From the NCBI RefSeq assembly GCF_001641695.1, contig NZ_LSEF01000052.1, positions 36,910 through 100,909 of the forward strand: a DNA stretch of 64,000 nt. The letters run 5' to 3'. Below, piece by piece: positions 56,101-64,000 of the stretch. This DNA is from Bradyrhizobium neotropicale (GTDB taxonomy: Bacteria; Pseudomonadota; Alphaproteobacteria; Rhizobiales; Xanthobacteraceae). A program made the translations under genes and the position numbers. The notes beneath the pieces are model-generated. The model had not been told where the DNA came from. It saw only the letters and a list, made by a program, of their open reading frames with translations, and did not search any database. Position 1 is the stretch's first letter, and the number at the start of each line of letters is the position of its first letter.

Positions 56101-58023
56101 TCAGGCCGGCTCAAACTGCTTTTCCTCGCGCTGGACCATCATCGGCAAATCCTCCAGCTCAATGTCGGTCCGGAGTTGCCAGCGGCTGCTTCCGTCGGTC
56201 CCATCGTCGAGACGCGAGAACCCCAGCTTGCCGTAGTGTTCGCGGACCATCTCGTTCCTGTCGGTCGGAAGATAGATGCCCTCCAGGGTCGTGATGCCGG
56301 CCGTGCGCGCCCGCAATACGATCTCGGCGAGCACGGCCTGCTCGACGCATCGTCCGAGCACTCGGCAGCTCATGAGCCAGCTGTCGATCGTCCAGGTGTC
56401 GTGCCGGGTCGCGCTGCAGATGATCACGCAGATGATGCCGTTGTCGCCGAACTTGTCGATCAGCCGCGCGTGCAGCGTCATGACGCTGTCGTCGGCTTCC
56501 AGCTTCTCGATCTGGGATTCGGTGTAGCGGCGCGTCGTCAGGTTGAACTGGTTGCTCTTGTTGATGAGCTGGGTGACGCGGGCGCGCGTCGTCCGGTCGA
56601 ACGGACCGAAGACGATGCGCATTTCCAGCGACCGCAGATAGGACTTCAGATCGGTTGCTTGACCCTGCAGGCTCAGCCGGCGCGCATTGGCCTGATACAT
56701 TTCGGCGCGGGCACGGTCTTCCTCGGAGAAATTGATCGCCTCGAAATAGCCGGCCGCGGCAAGCGTGCGAGCGTAGCTCGCCGGATCGGTTTCGAGCTCC
56801 GGCACCGCTACCTCAGGGATTTCCTGCCGGATCAAGCCCCGTTCGACCGGATTGTCATCCAGGAAGACGAAGGAATCCAGGCCCAGCGCGAGCTCTTTTG
56901 CAATGGCGCGGATGTTGGTCGCCTTGTCGTTCCAGTTGGCTTGGAACACCGCGATATGCTCTTCCTTCAACAGCATGTCCGGGTGTTCCTTGAACGGCTT
57001 GCGCGCGATGCTGTCAGTGTTCTTGGAGCTCACCGCGAGCACAATGCCGCGCGCACGCAAAGTCAACGCGAGTTGCTGCACGGCAAGATGCGCCTCGCCG
57101 GTTGCATCGCCCTGGGCGATTTGAATGCCCTCCATGCCGTCGTCGCCGATCACACCGCCCCAGACGGTATTGTCGAGGTCAAGCACGAGAACACGGCGGC
57201 TCTTGCCGCGCATGGCGCCGATGATGCGCGCGACATGCTCGGCGTAAAGCGGAACCAGGGCATCCGCGAACGGCAGCTTCGCCAGGTTCCACTGGGCGGG
57301 CGAGTGCCAGTCGGCAAGGCCAACGGTCTCGGCGATGCCCGCCACGTCGAGCACCATGTCGGTCGATTGCAGCACCGCCTGGGAAATCTTCTGGTTGACG
57401 CGATCGACCAGATTGCGCGCCGTGCCGGCCAGCGCGCGGTCGAAGGATCCGAACAGCCCCTCGGGCGGCGCGGCGAGCGTCTGCAGGACACACAGCGCAC
57501 CGCTGTTGCGCGATATGCTCGCACGGATCGAATCGAGAAGTCTAATTGCCGCGTCAACGGCCTCGGTGGCCAGTTGCTCATTTCCCGGGCAGGGCTGCAG
57601 GGACAGCCCGCGGTGATCGAGCGCAAGCAGGACCGCGTCGGGCCGCGCCTTGTTGAGCGGGGAATCCGGTTCCAGCGACTCTTGCAGGAATTGATCATAA
57701 GCGCCCGTGATACATTCGAGCGCAATACCATGACGGGCGGCCGTGGCAACCAAGACGGGAACGATTAAATCGAGCGTTCCGTTTCCGATCAGGCCGAGGC
57801 GAAAGGGCGTGAGCGGTGCAAGCGATATGCCGCTGAGTTGCAGTGATCGAATTGTCCGACCCAGCCGGGAGAGTTGCTGCTCATCGAGCGCGTGGGTCGC
57901 GAGAGCTCTGATCTTCTTTCCGACGGCGCCGCCGGAACCGTTTGCCAGTTCTTTGCAGCGGATCGAGAAATCGGAAGGAGGTTTTGGAAGCCAGGCGAGT
58001 TCTCGATACAGCTCTGCGGACAC
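56101..58023 (-). CDS. FkbH-type HAD-IIIC protein (putative glyceryl/acyl transferase to ACP)
   Basis: 640 residues from GTG 58023, chosen because AAAGGA lies 6 bases upstream (frame reaches GTG 58047). Region about 70-250 is an SGNH-like N-terminal half; the HAD core starts VLVLDLDNTVWGGVIGDDG (Asp282, Asp284) with VSSKNTDS and FVFLDDNPVER later; the C-terminal 170 residues are GNAT-like (ARVTQLINKSNQFNLTTRRY). FkbH proteins take a phosphoryl group from 1,3-bisphosphoglycerate and load glyceryl on an ACP. It heads the acylation operon. Confidence 0.9.
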   Translation of the reverse strand: MSAELYRELAWLPKPPSDFSIRCKELANGSGGAVGKKIRALATHALDEQQLSRLGRTIRSLQLSGISLAPLTPFRLGLIGNGTLDLIVPVLVATAARHGIALECITGAYDQFLQESLEPDSPLNKARPDAVLLALDHRGLSLQPCPGNEQLATEAVDAAIRLLDSIRASISRNSGALCVLQTLAAPPEGLFGSFDRALAGTARNLVDRVNQKISQAVLQSTDMVLDVAGIAETVGLADWHSPAQWNLAKLPFADALVPLYAEHVARIIGAMRGKSRRVLVLDLDNTVWGGVIGDDGMEGIQIAQGDATGEAHLAVQQLALTLRARGIVLAVSSKNTDSIARKPFKEHPDMLLKEEHIAVFQANWNDKATNIRAIAKELALGLDSFVFLDDNPVERGLIRQEIPEVAVPELETDPASYARTLAAAGYFEAINFSEEDRARAEMYQANARRLSLQGQATDLKSYLRSLEMRIVFGPFDRTTRARVTQLINKSNQFNLTTRRYTESQIEKLEADDSVMTLHARLIDKFGDNGIICVIICSATRHDTWTIDSWLMSCRVLGRCVEQAVLAEIVLRARTAGITTLEGIYLPTDRNEMVREHYGKLGFSRLDDGTDGSSRWQLRTDIELEDLPMMVQREEKQFEPA

Positions 58024-58276
58024 GGCCGTTCCTTTTTTTGGCAACACGGTGATTGCCCACCTTGCTTGCGTTCCCCCTCATTGTTGTTAGCCACAATCTT
58101 TATCCATAATTCGACAGTTTCATGGCGATTGAAAACGCCGCTACATCTTCGAAGTGCGATGACACAAGTTTGTCGTGGTCAAGCAGGCAGAGCGAGAGCG
58201 CGCTGCGATAATCCGTTGTCACGTCGCGCAAATACGAAATAAGAACCTGGTTTCGATTGCGCGTGAGGAACCCGAA

Positions 58277-59368
58277 GTGACGAATGAACTCGTTTTGTCG
58301 GTCGTAATTCCAAATCACAATTACGCCGATTATGTAGGCACTGCGGTCCAGAGCGCGCTCGACATTCGCTGGCCGAATGTCGAGGTGATCGTCGTTGATG
58401 ATGGATCGACGGACAATTCGCTCGAGGTCATCGAGGCCTACGCCGACAGGATTACGATCATCAATCAGGCCAATGCCGGCCAGATGCCGTCTTGTGTCAA
58501 CGGTTTCCGCCGCTGCACCGGCGACGTCGTTATATTTCTCGATTCCGATGATGCACTTCATCCGGACATCATGACTGAAATTGCGGCAGTCTGGTCCGAT
58601 GCGGCCAGCAAATTCCAGTTTCAGATGCGGGTCGTCGACGCCAAGGGAAATCCGACGGGCAGCATCCTCCCGCAATATTTTGCACACCCCACCCCCGAAG
58701 ACATCCGCACATGGGTGGCGACGACTGGTGTCTATCCGACGCCGCCGGGATCGGGCAGTGCCTATCCGCGGGCGGTGGTCGACCAAATCTTTGGATTTGA
58801 ATCTGATTTTGTCGATCGCGCGCCCGACAGTTACTTGATTGCAGCAGCCCCTGTATTTGGCGACGTCATCACGATTCCGAAGCCGCTGGTGGATTATCGG
58901 GTTCATGGGTTGAATCATGGCGCGCACCTGCATCTGGACGACAGCCGCTTCGCGCGGGAAGTCGACCTGACCCGTCGGCGTCACAAGTTCTTCACTGAAG
59001 TGGCAAGCAGTGCCGGGATGTCGGTGGATGCCGGCGCGCTCAACAGGAATTTGCTGTTCCTGTGCCTGCGCGCCGCGTCGTACTCCCTGCGACCGGACAT
59101 CCATCCGATTGCGGACGACAGCGCGATGCAGATTGCCTCCGCCACCTTCAAGGCACGGGCGTTTCCGCAGGGCTTTTCACAGGCGCAACGGACGTCGTTA
59201 TTTTTGTGGATGATTTTTGCATTGTTTGGGCCGCGCGGCCTTCGCCGGTCCGTGGTGAGCTGGCGCTATGTGCCGACGGCGCGGCCGCAATGGATGAGAA
59301 GAACGCTTAGCCTGCTTCGGGTGGTGAAGAAAGCGCCAGGAACAAGTGCGGGGCGAGAGCTGGCCTAG
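58277..59368 (+). CDS. Glycosyltransferase family 2
   Basis: 363 residues from GTG 58277 with GAGGAA 6 bases upstream (frame reaches 58175). GT-A fold: LSVVIPNHNYADYVGTAVQSAL, then VIVVDDGSTDNSLEVI and VIFLDSDDALHPDI (DXD motif). It transfers a sugar to a lipid-linked intermediate in the cytosol. Divergent from the fkbH operon, 254 bases apart. Sugar specificity is not readable. Confidence 0.93.
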   Translation: MTNELVLSVVIPNHNYADYVGTAVQSALDIRWPNVEVIVVDDGSTDNSLEVIEAYADRITIINQANAGQMPSCVNGFRRCTGDVVIFLDSDDALHPDIMTEIAAVWSDAASKFQFQMRVVDAKGNPTGSILPQYFAHPTPEDIRTWVATTGVYPTPPGSGSAYPRAVVDQIFGFESDFVDRAPDSYLIAAAPVFGDVITIPKPLVDYRVHGLNHGAHLHLDDSRFAREVDLTRRRHKFFTEVASSAGMSVDAGALNRNLLFLCLRAASYSLRPDIHPIADDSAMQIASATFKARAFPQGFSQAQRTSLFLWMIFALFGPRGLRRSVVSWRYVPTARPQWMRRTLSLLRVVKKAPGTSAGRELA

Positions 59369-59385
59369 CGCGAACATGGAGGCCT

Positions 59386-60393
59386 TCACTCGGCGAAATG
59401 CGGTTGCTGGACCCTGCGACGCGGCTTGAGAAATTCCGCAAGCGGGCGCTCGAACAGTCGCCATGCCGCTACGCCTATCAAGGCGGAAAGGACCAGACTG
59501 GCGGCGAAAAACGACAAAGGGTTGAAGTGTGCCTTGAACTTCCCGATCGCGGAGATGGTCAGCGTATGCGTCAGGTAGACCGAATATGAGGCGTCGCCGA
59601 GCACGGCAAGGGCAGGAACAAGAGGGACGCCCCTGTTCTTCTCAATGATGACGGCTCCGGCGACGAGTAGGAATGCCGGTATTCCCCAGACCATCGCACG
59701 TGGCGAGTCGATCTCGAATCTGACCGAAACGAAAAGCAACAGCAGACCAGCAGTCAGCGAGATGTAACCCCAGCGAAGCTGCGGCAGGCGATCTTGTTCA
59801 AATGCTCTGCCCAGCAATACCCCGGCCGGAAATTCGAGCACGATCGGGGCGGTGTAAAAAACGATCAGCGGGCTGCCGCCGGTGTAAAGACGGCCGATCA
59901 AGGTCAGGACAAGGAATACCGCGGCCAGGAAAACCAGTCGCGTGGTATTCTCCAGAACGAGTGCCATGGCAAAGACGGCATAAAAGAACATCTCGTAGTT
60001 CAGGGTCCATCCCGGCACCACCACTGGCCAGATCTCGCCGTCGCTCGGAGATCGCATCGGAACGAAGAAAAGTGAGGCGAGAGTGTGCGTGGTGCTGACA
60101 ACAAGCCGTGGAAACAGGATCGGAAAGACCATCGCCGCGAACACGAAAGAAAGCGTCACGAACCAGTACATCGGAACAATTCTGACCATGCGGTTCAGGA
60201 AGAAATCTGTCGGCGCCTGCGTGCGGTAGGCGGTCACGGTCCACATGACGAACCCGCTGACGACAAAAAAGACGTCCACGCCGGCGCTGCCGATGACGAG
60301 CGTCCGTCCGTACGTGAAGCCTTGCGCATGAAACGCCACAACCCCGAAGGCCGCAAACGCTCGCAAATATTGGATGGAGAGAAGCTTTGCCAA
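59386..60393 (-). CDS. ExoZ-like acyltransferase 3
   Basis: 335 residues from TTG 60393, chosen because GGAG lies 9-10 bases upstream and the family domain starts at once (LLSIQYLRAFAAFGVVAFHA); the frame continues to 60525 with no support. Ten membrane helices; GSAGVDVFFVVSGFVMW and PGWTLNYEMFFYAVFA are typical of the acyltransferase-3 family, where the histidine of VAFHA is the proposed active base. ExoZ acetylates succinoglycan; the acyl group here is unknown. Confidence 0.9.
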   Translation of the reverse strand: MAKLLSIQYLRAFAAFGVVAFHAQGFTYGRTLVIGSAGVDVFFVVSGFVMWTVTAYRTQAPTDFFLNRMVRIVPMYWFVTLSFVFAAMVFPILFPRLVVSTTHTLASLFFVPMRSPSDGEIWPVVVPGWTLNYEMFFYAVFAMALVLENTTRLVFLAAVFLVLTLIGRLYTGGSPLIVFYTAPIVLEFPAGVLLGRAFEQDRLPQLRWGYISLTAGLLLLFVSVRFEIDSPRAMVWGIPAFLLVAGAVIIEKNRGVPLVPALAVLGDASYSVYLTHTLTISAIGKFKAHFNPLSFFAASLVLSALIGVAAWRLFERPLAEFLKPRRRVQQPHFAE

Positions 60394-60719
60394 AGGCTGT
60401 CTCCAGTAGTGACGACCACTGTCCGAATGACGCCCACAGAAGTCCGTGCCGCGTCCTTGCATGCGCGGCCTTACGTCCATCGCATTTCGGGTGAGTTCGG
60501 CGCGAAGCGCGGCGGCCAGCATCACTGGCGTCGGCTTCCCGTGGGGCTTCTCATCTTCCCAGGAGAGTTCGTTGTTCGTGTGGATGTTATGCGTTTTTTT
60601 TGCGCCGCGAGGTCCGTCATGGACCGGCGCAGCGCATCAGTAGAACGAGGAACGCGCTCGGAGACGGAGTGGGCAATCTGGCTCGCCGGACCTGAACGGC
60701 ACGCAAAACCAGCGGAGGT
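60394..60719. other. Gap between ExoZ-like and polymerase genes
   Basis: About 325 bases. Contains GGTCC-N5-GGACC (about 60612-60626) next to a T-run on its left, which is the wrong side for a plus-strand terminator. No gene recognised. Confidence 0.4.
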
Positions 60720-62000
60720 TCAGCCCGATTGCGAGGGTAGGCGTTGAAGCGACTGACGCGCTGGGGGTCCCACCAGTGTCAGCAGCCAGACGATCAGCGC
60801 GAAGCTTGGCTTCAGCACGACCCCGATACTGATCCAGCTGAACACGAGAAAGTTGCAAATCTCCACGCGCAGCCGGCTCGAATACAGCCGTTGCAGAAGA
60901 ATAGCTGCGATAAGGCCAAACCCGAGCAAGCCGTATTCATAGATCAACTTTGCCCAGGTCGGATCGTTGACCTCATAGTTCATGCGATACAGCTGGACGT
61001 CCCTCAGATAGCTGCCTGCCCCGTTGCCAAACCATGTGGTAAGGGGGCCGTTGTCGAAGCTGTGTCCGATCATTTCCATCGGTGCGACGAAGCGCGCATA
61101 AGCGCTTGTATTCGGTGTCTGAAACTCGGAGAGACGGTCGAACCACAGGTCTAGGCCCGGAATGTTCAAACTGTAGAGCAGGTACAGCGCCAGGATCAGG
61201 CCAACGAGATAGACGACGAAGAGCGGAATGCGAGCGAGTGATCTCGGCAGCAACAATCCAGCGGTGATTGCGAGCAGGCCGGAGCCGGAAAGCGAACAAA
61301 GCAGTCCAGCCGCGAGAATGCCCATAGTGCGCAGCCTCGCCCGCGACCCGAACTCGATGATGAGGGCCAGCGCCACCACGAGGGAAAGATCAGCCGACTC
61401 GCGGAGGAAAAAGCCGTTTGGCTTGATGATTCCGCCGCCTTCGCGGACGAAGGTGTAGTGCCCGGCACCACGAATGGCTTCGGGGAGGCTGAAATAGATG
61501 TTGGTCAGAAGCGACGATTTGGTGGCGTTGACCAGCACGATCTGCACGATCGCGATGCCGGCGATGACCGTTGCTGCCGAGACATAGGCGGACAGAATAT
61601 ATTCGTGGACACCCTCCGGTGCCCCCTTCAGCCGAATGGCGAACGGAGCATAGAGAACGAAAAGAAGCATCAACGACGTCCATGACGTCGACGTTGTCGC
61701 GGTATAGGTTCCGAAGCAGGCGAAGATCAAGGCGACCAAGAACAGCGCCAGAGACAGGAACCCGATCGAGGCGAAGCCACTCATCAACAGATACGCCGTT
61801 ACGAGGGCATAGCAGATGAGATCGGTCGACGCCGGAAAGGCGCTGATATTGTAGGCAATCTGCGACAGGAACAGAACGGAGATGATCGATGCCCATATGG
61901 CACGTCTCCCCGACTTGCTGAGTTCGGTGTCAGATGACGTTAACTGCGGCCGCGTCACCCCAGCCGGTGCCGCCAGAGGAACTTGAATCTCAAAGGTCAT
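60720..62000 (-). CDS. Wzy-like exopolysaccharide polymerase
   Basis: 426 residues with about 11 helices. A large periplasmic loop (about 300-345) holds NTSAYARFVAPMEMIGHSF and TTWFGNGAGSYLRD, as in ExoQ/Wzy proteins, where conserved Arg/Gly sites act in block transfer. It would join lipid-linked repeat units in the periplasm. With 43925 it makes two polymerase/ligase-type proteins in the locus. Confidence 0.82.
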   Translation of the reverse strand: MTFEIQVPLAAPAGVTRPQLTSSDTELSKSGRRAIWASIISVLFLSQIAYNISAFPASTDLICYALVTAYLLMSGFASIGFLSLALFLVALIFACFGTYTATTSTSWTSLMLLFVLYAPFAIRLKGAPEGVHEYILSAYVSAATVIAGIAIVQIVLVNATKSSLLTNIYFSLPEAIRGAGHYTFVREGGGIIKPNGFFLRESADLSLVVALALIIEFGSRARLRTMGILAAGLLCSLSGSGLLAITAGLLLPRSLARIPLFVVYLVGLILALYLLYSLNIPGLDLWFDRLSEFQTPNTSAYARFVAPMEMIGHSFDNGPLTTWFGNGAGSYLRDVQLYRMNYEVNDPTWAKLIYEYGLLGFGLIAAILLQRLYSSRLRVEICNFLVFSWISIGVVLKPSFALIVWLLTLVGPPARQSLQRLPSQSG

Positions 62001-62089
62001 CGCGGCTTTCGCCTGGGTGGATCGAGATCACGCTAACACACTCCGGTCATGTGCAACGGCCGATATCGGAATACAGTTTTGACGTCACG

Positions 62090-63268
62090 TCAGTCCCTCC
62101 GGAGCAGGATGTCACGAAGGCGCTCGGTTCCCTGCTCGAGCCCGAAGCGGCTCGACATCAGTTCGAACAGCTTGGCCTGGTTCCGGTTAAGGACGGCGAG
62201 GTCGTCGATACTGCCGATGATGACATTTGCCAAGCCTTCCATGGTGTCCGCGAGATACATGGCCGATTGCTCATCGGTAGTGGTGCCATCGACTGCCGTT
62301 CGAAGTCCGAATATGGGAAGCCTCGCGAATGCGTAATCCAACAGTTTCAGCTTGAAACCCCCACCGAGCGTCTCCGCGACCAGTCCGCCGCGCGACCTCG
62401 CAACCACGCCCGAGAGATCGGCAACCGGGCCATGGAACACCAGATTCGGTCGCTCATGGGCATAGCGGGCCTGGATGGCCTCCGGAACGTTTCCGACTAC
62501 GTCGAGAGTGACGTTCTTGGATTTCAGCACGGGAAGCAACGTGCCAACGATGTGCTCGAGATTGCGCTGCTTTGCTACCCATTCGAATGAGCCGAGTAGC
62601 AGGATGGATCGCGGCCGGGTTGGCTCGATGCAATCGCTCGGCGCGATCGTTCCGAGATAGATCGGCGGCACCACGAACGTGGTCTTGCCTGACGGCGCGA
62701 AATAAGCTGCGTCGACGTCGGTGATGCAGACAATGCGGTTGGCGACCTTGACGATGCGGTGCTCCAGCCGCCGGTACTTTTCAGCATCCCAGCGCATGAT
62801 CGTCCGCCGCACCGGGTTGGCGAAGTCCTTCGCGATCTCGCGCCGGATCTTTTCTTCGGCGTTATGCGCCACATAGCAGATTGAGGCTTGCTTTCGCTGC
62901 TGTAAAACCGTCGGCAAGAACGCGGCGGAGCGGGCGTGATCGAACACGATCCAGTCCCAGTGTTGATTCAAGAGTTCTGTCAGAGCAGTCCCGATCAAGG
63001 GCGGTGCGAGACTGTAGGCGTCCCTTGGCAACGATGTGAGCAGGCTCAGAATTCCGAATCGCCTTGGCCACGGCGGCTCCGGGAAGGCCGTGCGCGGCAA
63101 GCGGAGCAAGCGGTCTTCGATCGGCCCGTTCTCGCGTCGCGTGCCGACGACCGTGACGGCAGCCCGCTCGGTCCTTGAGAGCGCTGTAAGCATTCCCGCT
63201 GTATAGAGCGCATCGCCGCTAAAGAGCGGTGAGGGGACGCGGCCGGCGATCCAGAGAACCTTCTTCAT
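62090..63268 (-). CDS. GT-B glycosyltransferase (family 4-like)
   Basis: 392 residues from ATG 63268 (MKKVLWIAGRVPSPLFSGDA); the frame open to 63286 adds six residues. GT-B layout with N-terminal Rossmann-like half (VLWIAGRVPSP) and a C-terminal UDP-sugar half. In it, LLLGSFEWVAKQRNLEHIV and LVFHGPVADLSGVVAR correspond to nucleotide-binding loops, and the acidic E after the conserved G loop lies in AETLGGGFKLKLLDY. It adds a sugar during repeat-unit assembly. Gap of 89 bases from the polymerase gene. Confidence 0.88.
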   Translation of the reverse strand: MKKVLWIAGRVPSPLFSGDALYTAGMLTALSRTERAAVTVVGTRRENGPIEDRLLRLPRTAFPEPPWPRRFGILSLLTSLPRDAYSLAPPLIGTALTELLNQHWDWIVFDHARSAAFLPTVLQQRKQASICYVAHNAEEKIRREIAKDFANPVRRTIMRWDAEKYRRLEHRIVKVANRIVCITDVDAAYFAPSGKTTFVVPPIYLGTIAPSDCIEPTRPRSILLLGSFEWVAKQRNLEHIVGTLLPVLKSKNVTLDVVGNVPEAIQARYAHERPNLVFHGPVADLSGVVARSRGGLVAETLGGGFKLKLLDYAFARLPIFGLRTAVDGTTTDEQSAMYLADTMEGLANVIIGSIDDLAVLNRNQAKLFELMSSRFGLEQGTERLRDILLRRD

Positions 63269-63329
63269 CGCTCTATCTCGAAACAACGCTCAGAACGGAA
63301 TGCCGAGGCCGAGCAACGGCGACTTTGGA

Positions 63330-64000
63330 TCACGCGACGGATGGAGATTTCGCGGCGAGCAGGCGTCGCTTGACAAGGAGCCTTGCAACGTAGGTGATCC
63401 GCTTTGTGCCGCGAGCGATGGAGGCAAGCCTCTGGCGAAGCCGCTCCGTGGACTGCAAGGGGGGAGCATCGAGATTGCGCGGCTCGATGCTGCTTTCGTA
63501 GGCCGCCTGGCTGACGAGAAACGGTTGGGTCTCGGCGAAATCAATCCCGTGCCGATCGTAATAGACGAGCTTGTGGTCGAGTGGTCGGTCGGCGACCGAA
63601 AGTGCCCTGATCAGCTCAACTGCGCCCTTTCCGGTGATGGCATAGGCGGCGGATCCCAACGCAGGCTTTAGAGGAACGACGAGCTGGGCCGTTTCGCCCT
63701 TGACGAGCGAAACGCCAGATTTCGACGTATGCGCATAGTGAATGCCCTCGAATTTCACGATGTCGCACCTCTTCAGAAAGCGCGACAGATCGTGCCGATA
63801 GAATTGCGCAAAGCGTTCGTCGAACGCGGCGTCGTCCTCGAGGATGATGGCCATCGGCAAGTTCCTGCGAACGATGCGTTTCAGCGCGGCGATGTGCGAA
63901 AGGTAGCAACCGATTTCGCCTGCCTTCATCGAGCGATTGGCAGGGGTAAAGTGAAATTCGCGGCGGATCACCCGGCGGATGAGCGTCGCGCGCTTCCTGG
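63330..64000 (-). CDS. Glycosyltransferase family 25 protein (cut by window edge)
   Basis: The frame runs off the right edge, so the N-terminus is missing. The visible 220 residues include GEIGCYLSHIAALKRIVRRN, then MAIILEDDAAFDERF with the acidic cluster of GT25 (LPS glycosyltransferase) enzymes, and FEGIHYAHTSKSG and GSAAYAITGKGAVEL further on. It transfers galactose/glucose-type residues in LPS or EPS synthesis. Confidence 0.85.
   Translation of the reverse strand, partial: RKRATLIRRVIRREFHFTPANRSMKAGEIGCYLSHIAALKRIVRRNLPMAIILEDDAAFDERFAQFYRHDLSRFLKRCDIVKFEGIHYAHTSKSGVSLVKGETAQLVVPLKPALGSAAYAITGKGAVELIRALSVADRPLDHKLVYYDRHGIDFAETQPFLVSQAAYESSIEPRNLDAPPLQSTERLRQRLASIARGTKRITYVARLLVKRRLLAAKSPSVA

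Noticed and set aside
56176..57768. Long plus-strand frame (530 codons) opposite the FkbH-type gene
   Set aside because: Antisense shadow of a clearly homologous gene; no domain and no ribosome-binding site.
60594..60626. T-run beside a GGTCC/GGACC hairpin as a terminator
   Set aside because: The T-run precedes the hairpin on the plus strand and becomes A on the minus strand, so it fits neither orientation.

Overview
The window is GC-rich alphaproteobacterial chromosome, and gene content and order most resemble a Bradyrhizobium-like member of the Nitrobacteraceae. This is judged from protein families: rhizobial-type EPS proteins, a Che operon with paired CheW/MCP genes, pcaHG with LysR, pobA with AraC, and many small Bradyrhizobium-style orphans. 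No rRNA, tRNA, CRISPR array or phage was recognised.

Region 1 (1-11.6 kb) is catabolic and housekeeping. It holds the end of a tricarballylate dehydrogenase gene with its tcuB electron-transfer partner, a small membrane protein with a DsbB-type oxidase, pncB, a LysR gene divergent from pcaHG, a NYN-domain protein, a SPW-repeat membrane protein, an AraC gene divergent from pobA, and small Mth938 and GYD proteins. PobA makes protocatechuate and PcaHG cleaves its ring.

Region 2 (11.8-27.5 kb) is signalling. A CHASE2 adenylate cyclase with a FecR-like partner and an HD-GYP response regulator lie on the minus strand. A plus-strand chemotaxis operon follows: STAS, cheY, cheA, cheW, MCP, cheW, MCP, cheR, cheB and a soluble protein with two degenerate MCP-tip-like motifs. 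Hairpins sit in three of its intergenic gaps.

Region 3 (27.6-43 kb) is a loose accessory segment of small orphan genes, an FkbM-type methyltransferase, a UDP-xylose-synthase-like SDR, a GH26-like secreted-type protein and a polyprenyl glycosylphosphotransferase. It contains an IS5-type remnant, two truncated genes and a chimeric pseudogene. A metallophosphatase and a small membrane protein each occur twice.

Region 4 (43-64 kb) is an exopolysaccharide locus: Wza-type export lipoprotein preceded by a 15-bp tandem repeat, Wzc-type BY-kinase, two polymerase/ligase-like membrane proteins, glycosyltransferases (GT2, GT4-like, GT25), an ExoZ-like acyltransferase, and a minus-strand operon encoding an FkbH-type HAD protein, an MBOAT acyltransferase, an SGNH/DltD-like protein, a free acyl carrier protein, a VOC protein, a secreted protein and an SDR. 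This last operon resembles a Dlt D-alanylation system whose adenylating enzyme DltA is replaced by an FkbH protein. It is the best candidate here for an undescribed system, possibly one that transfers glycerate or a related acyl group to exopolysaccharide.
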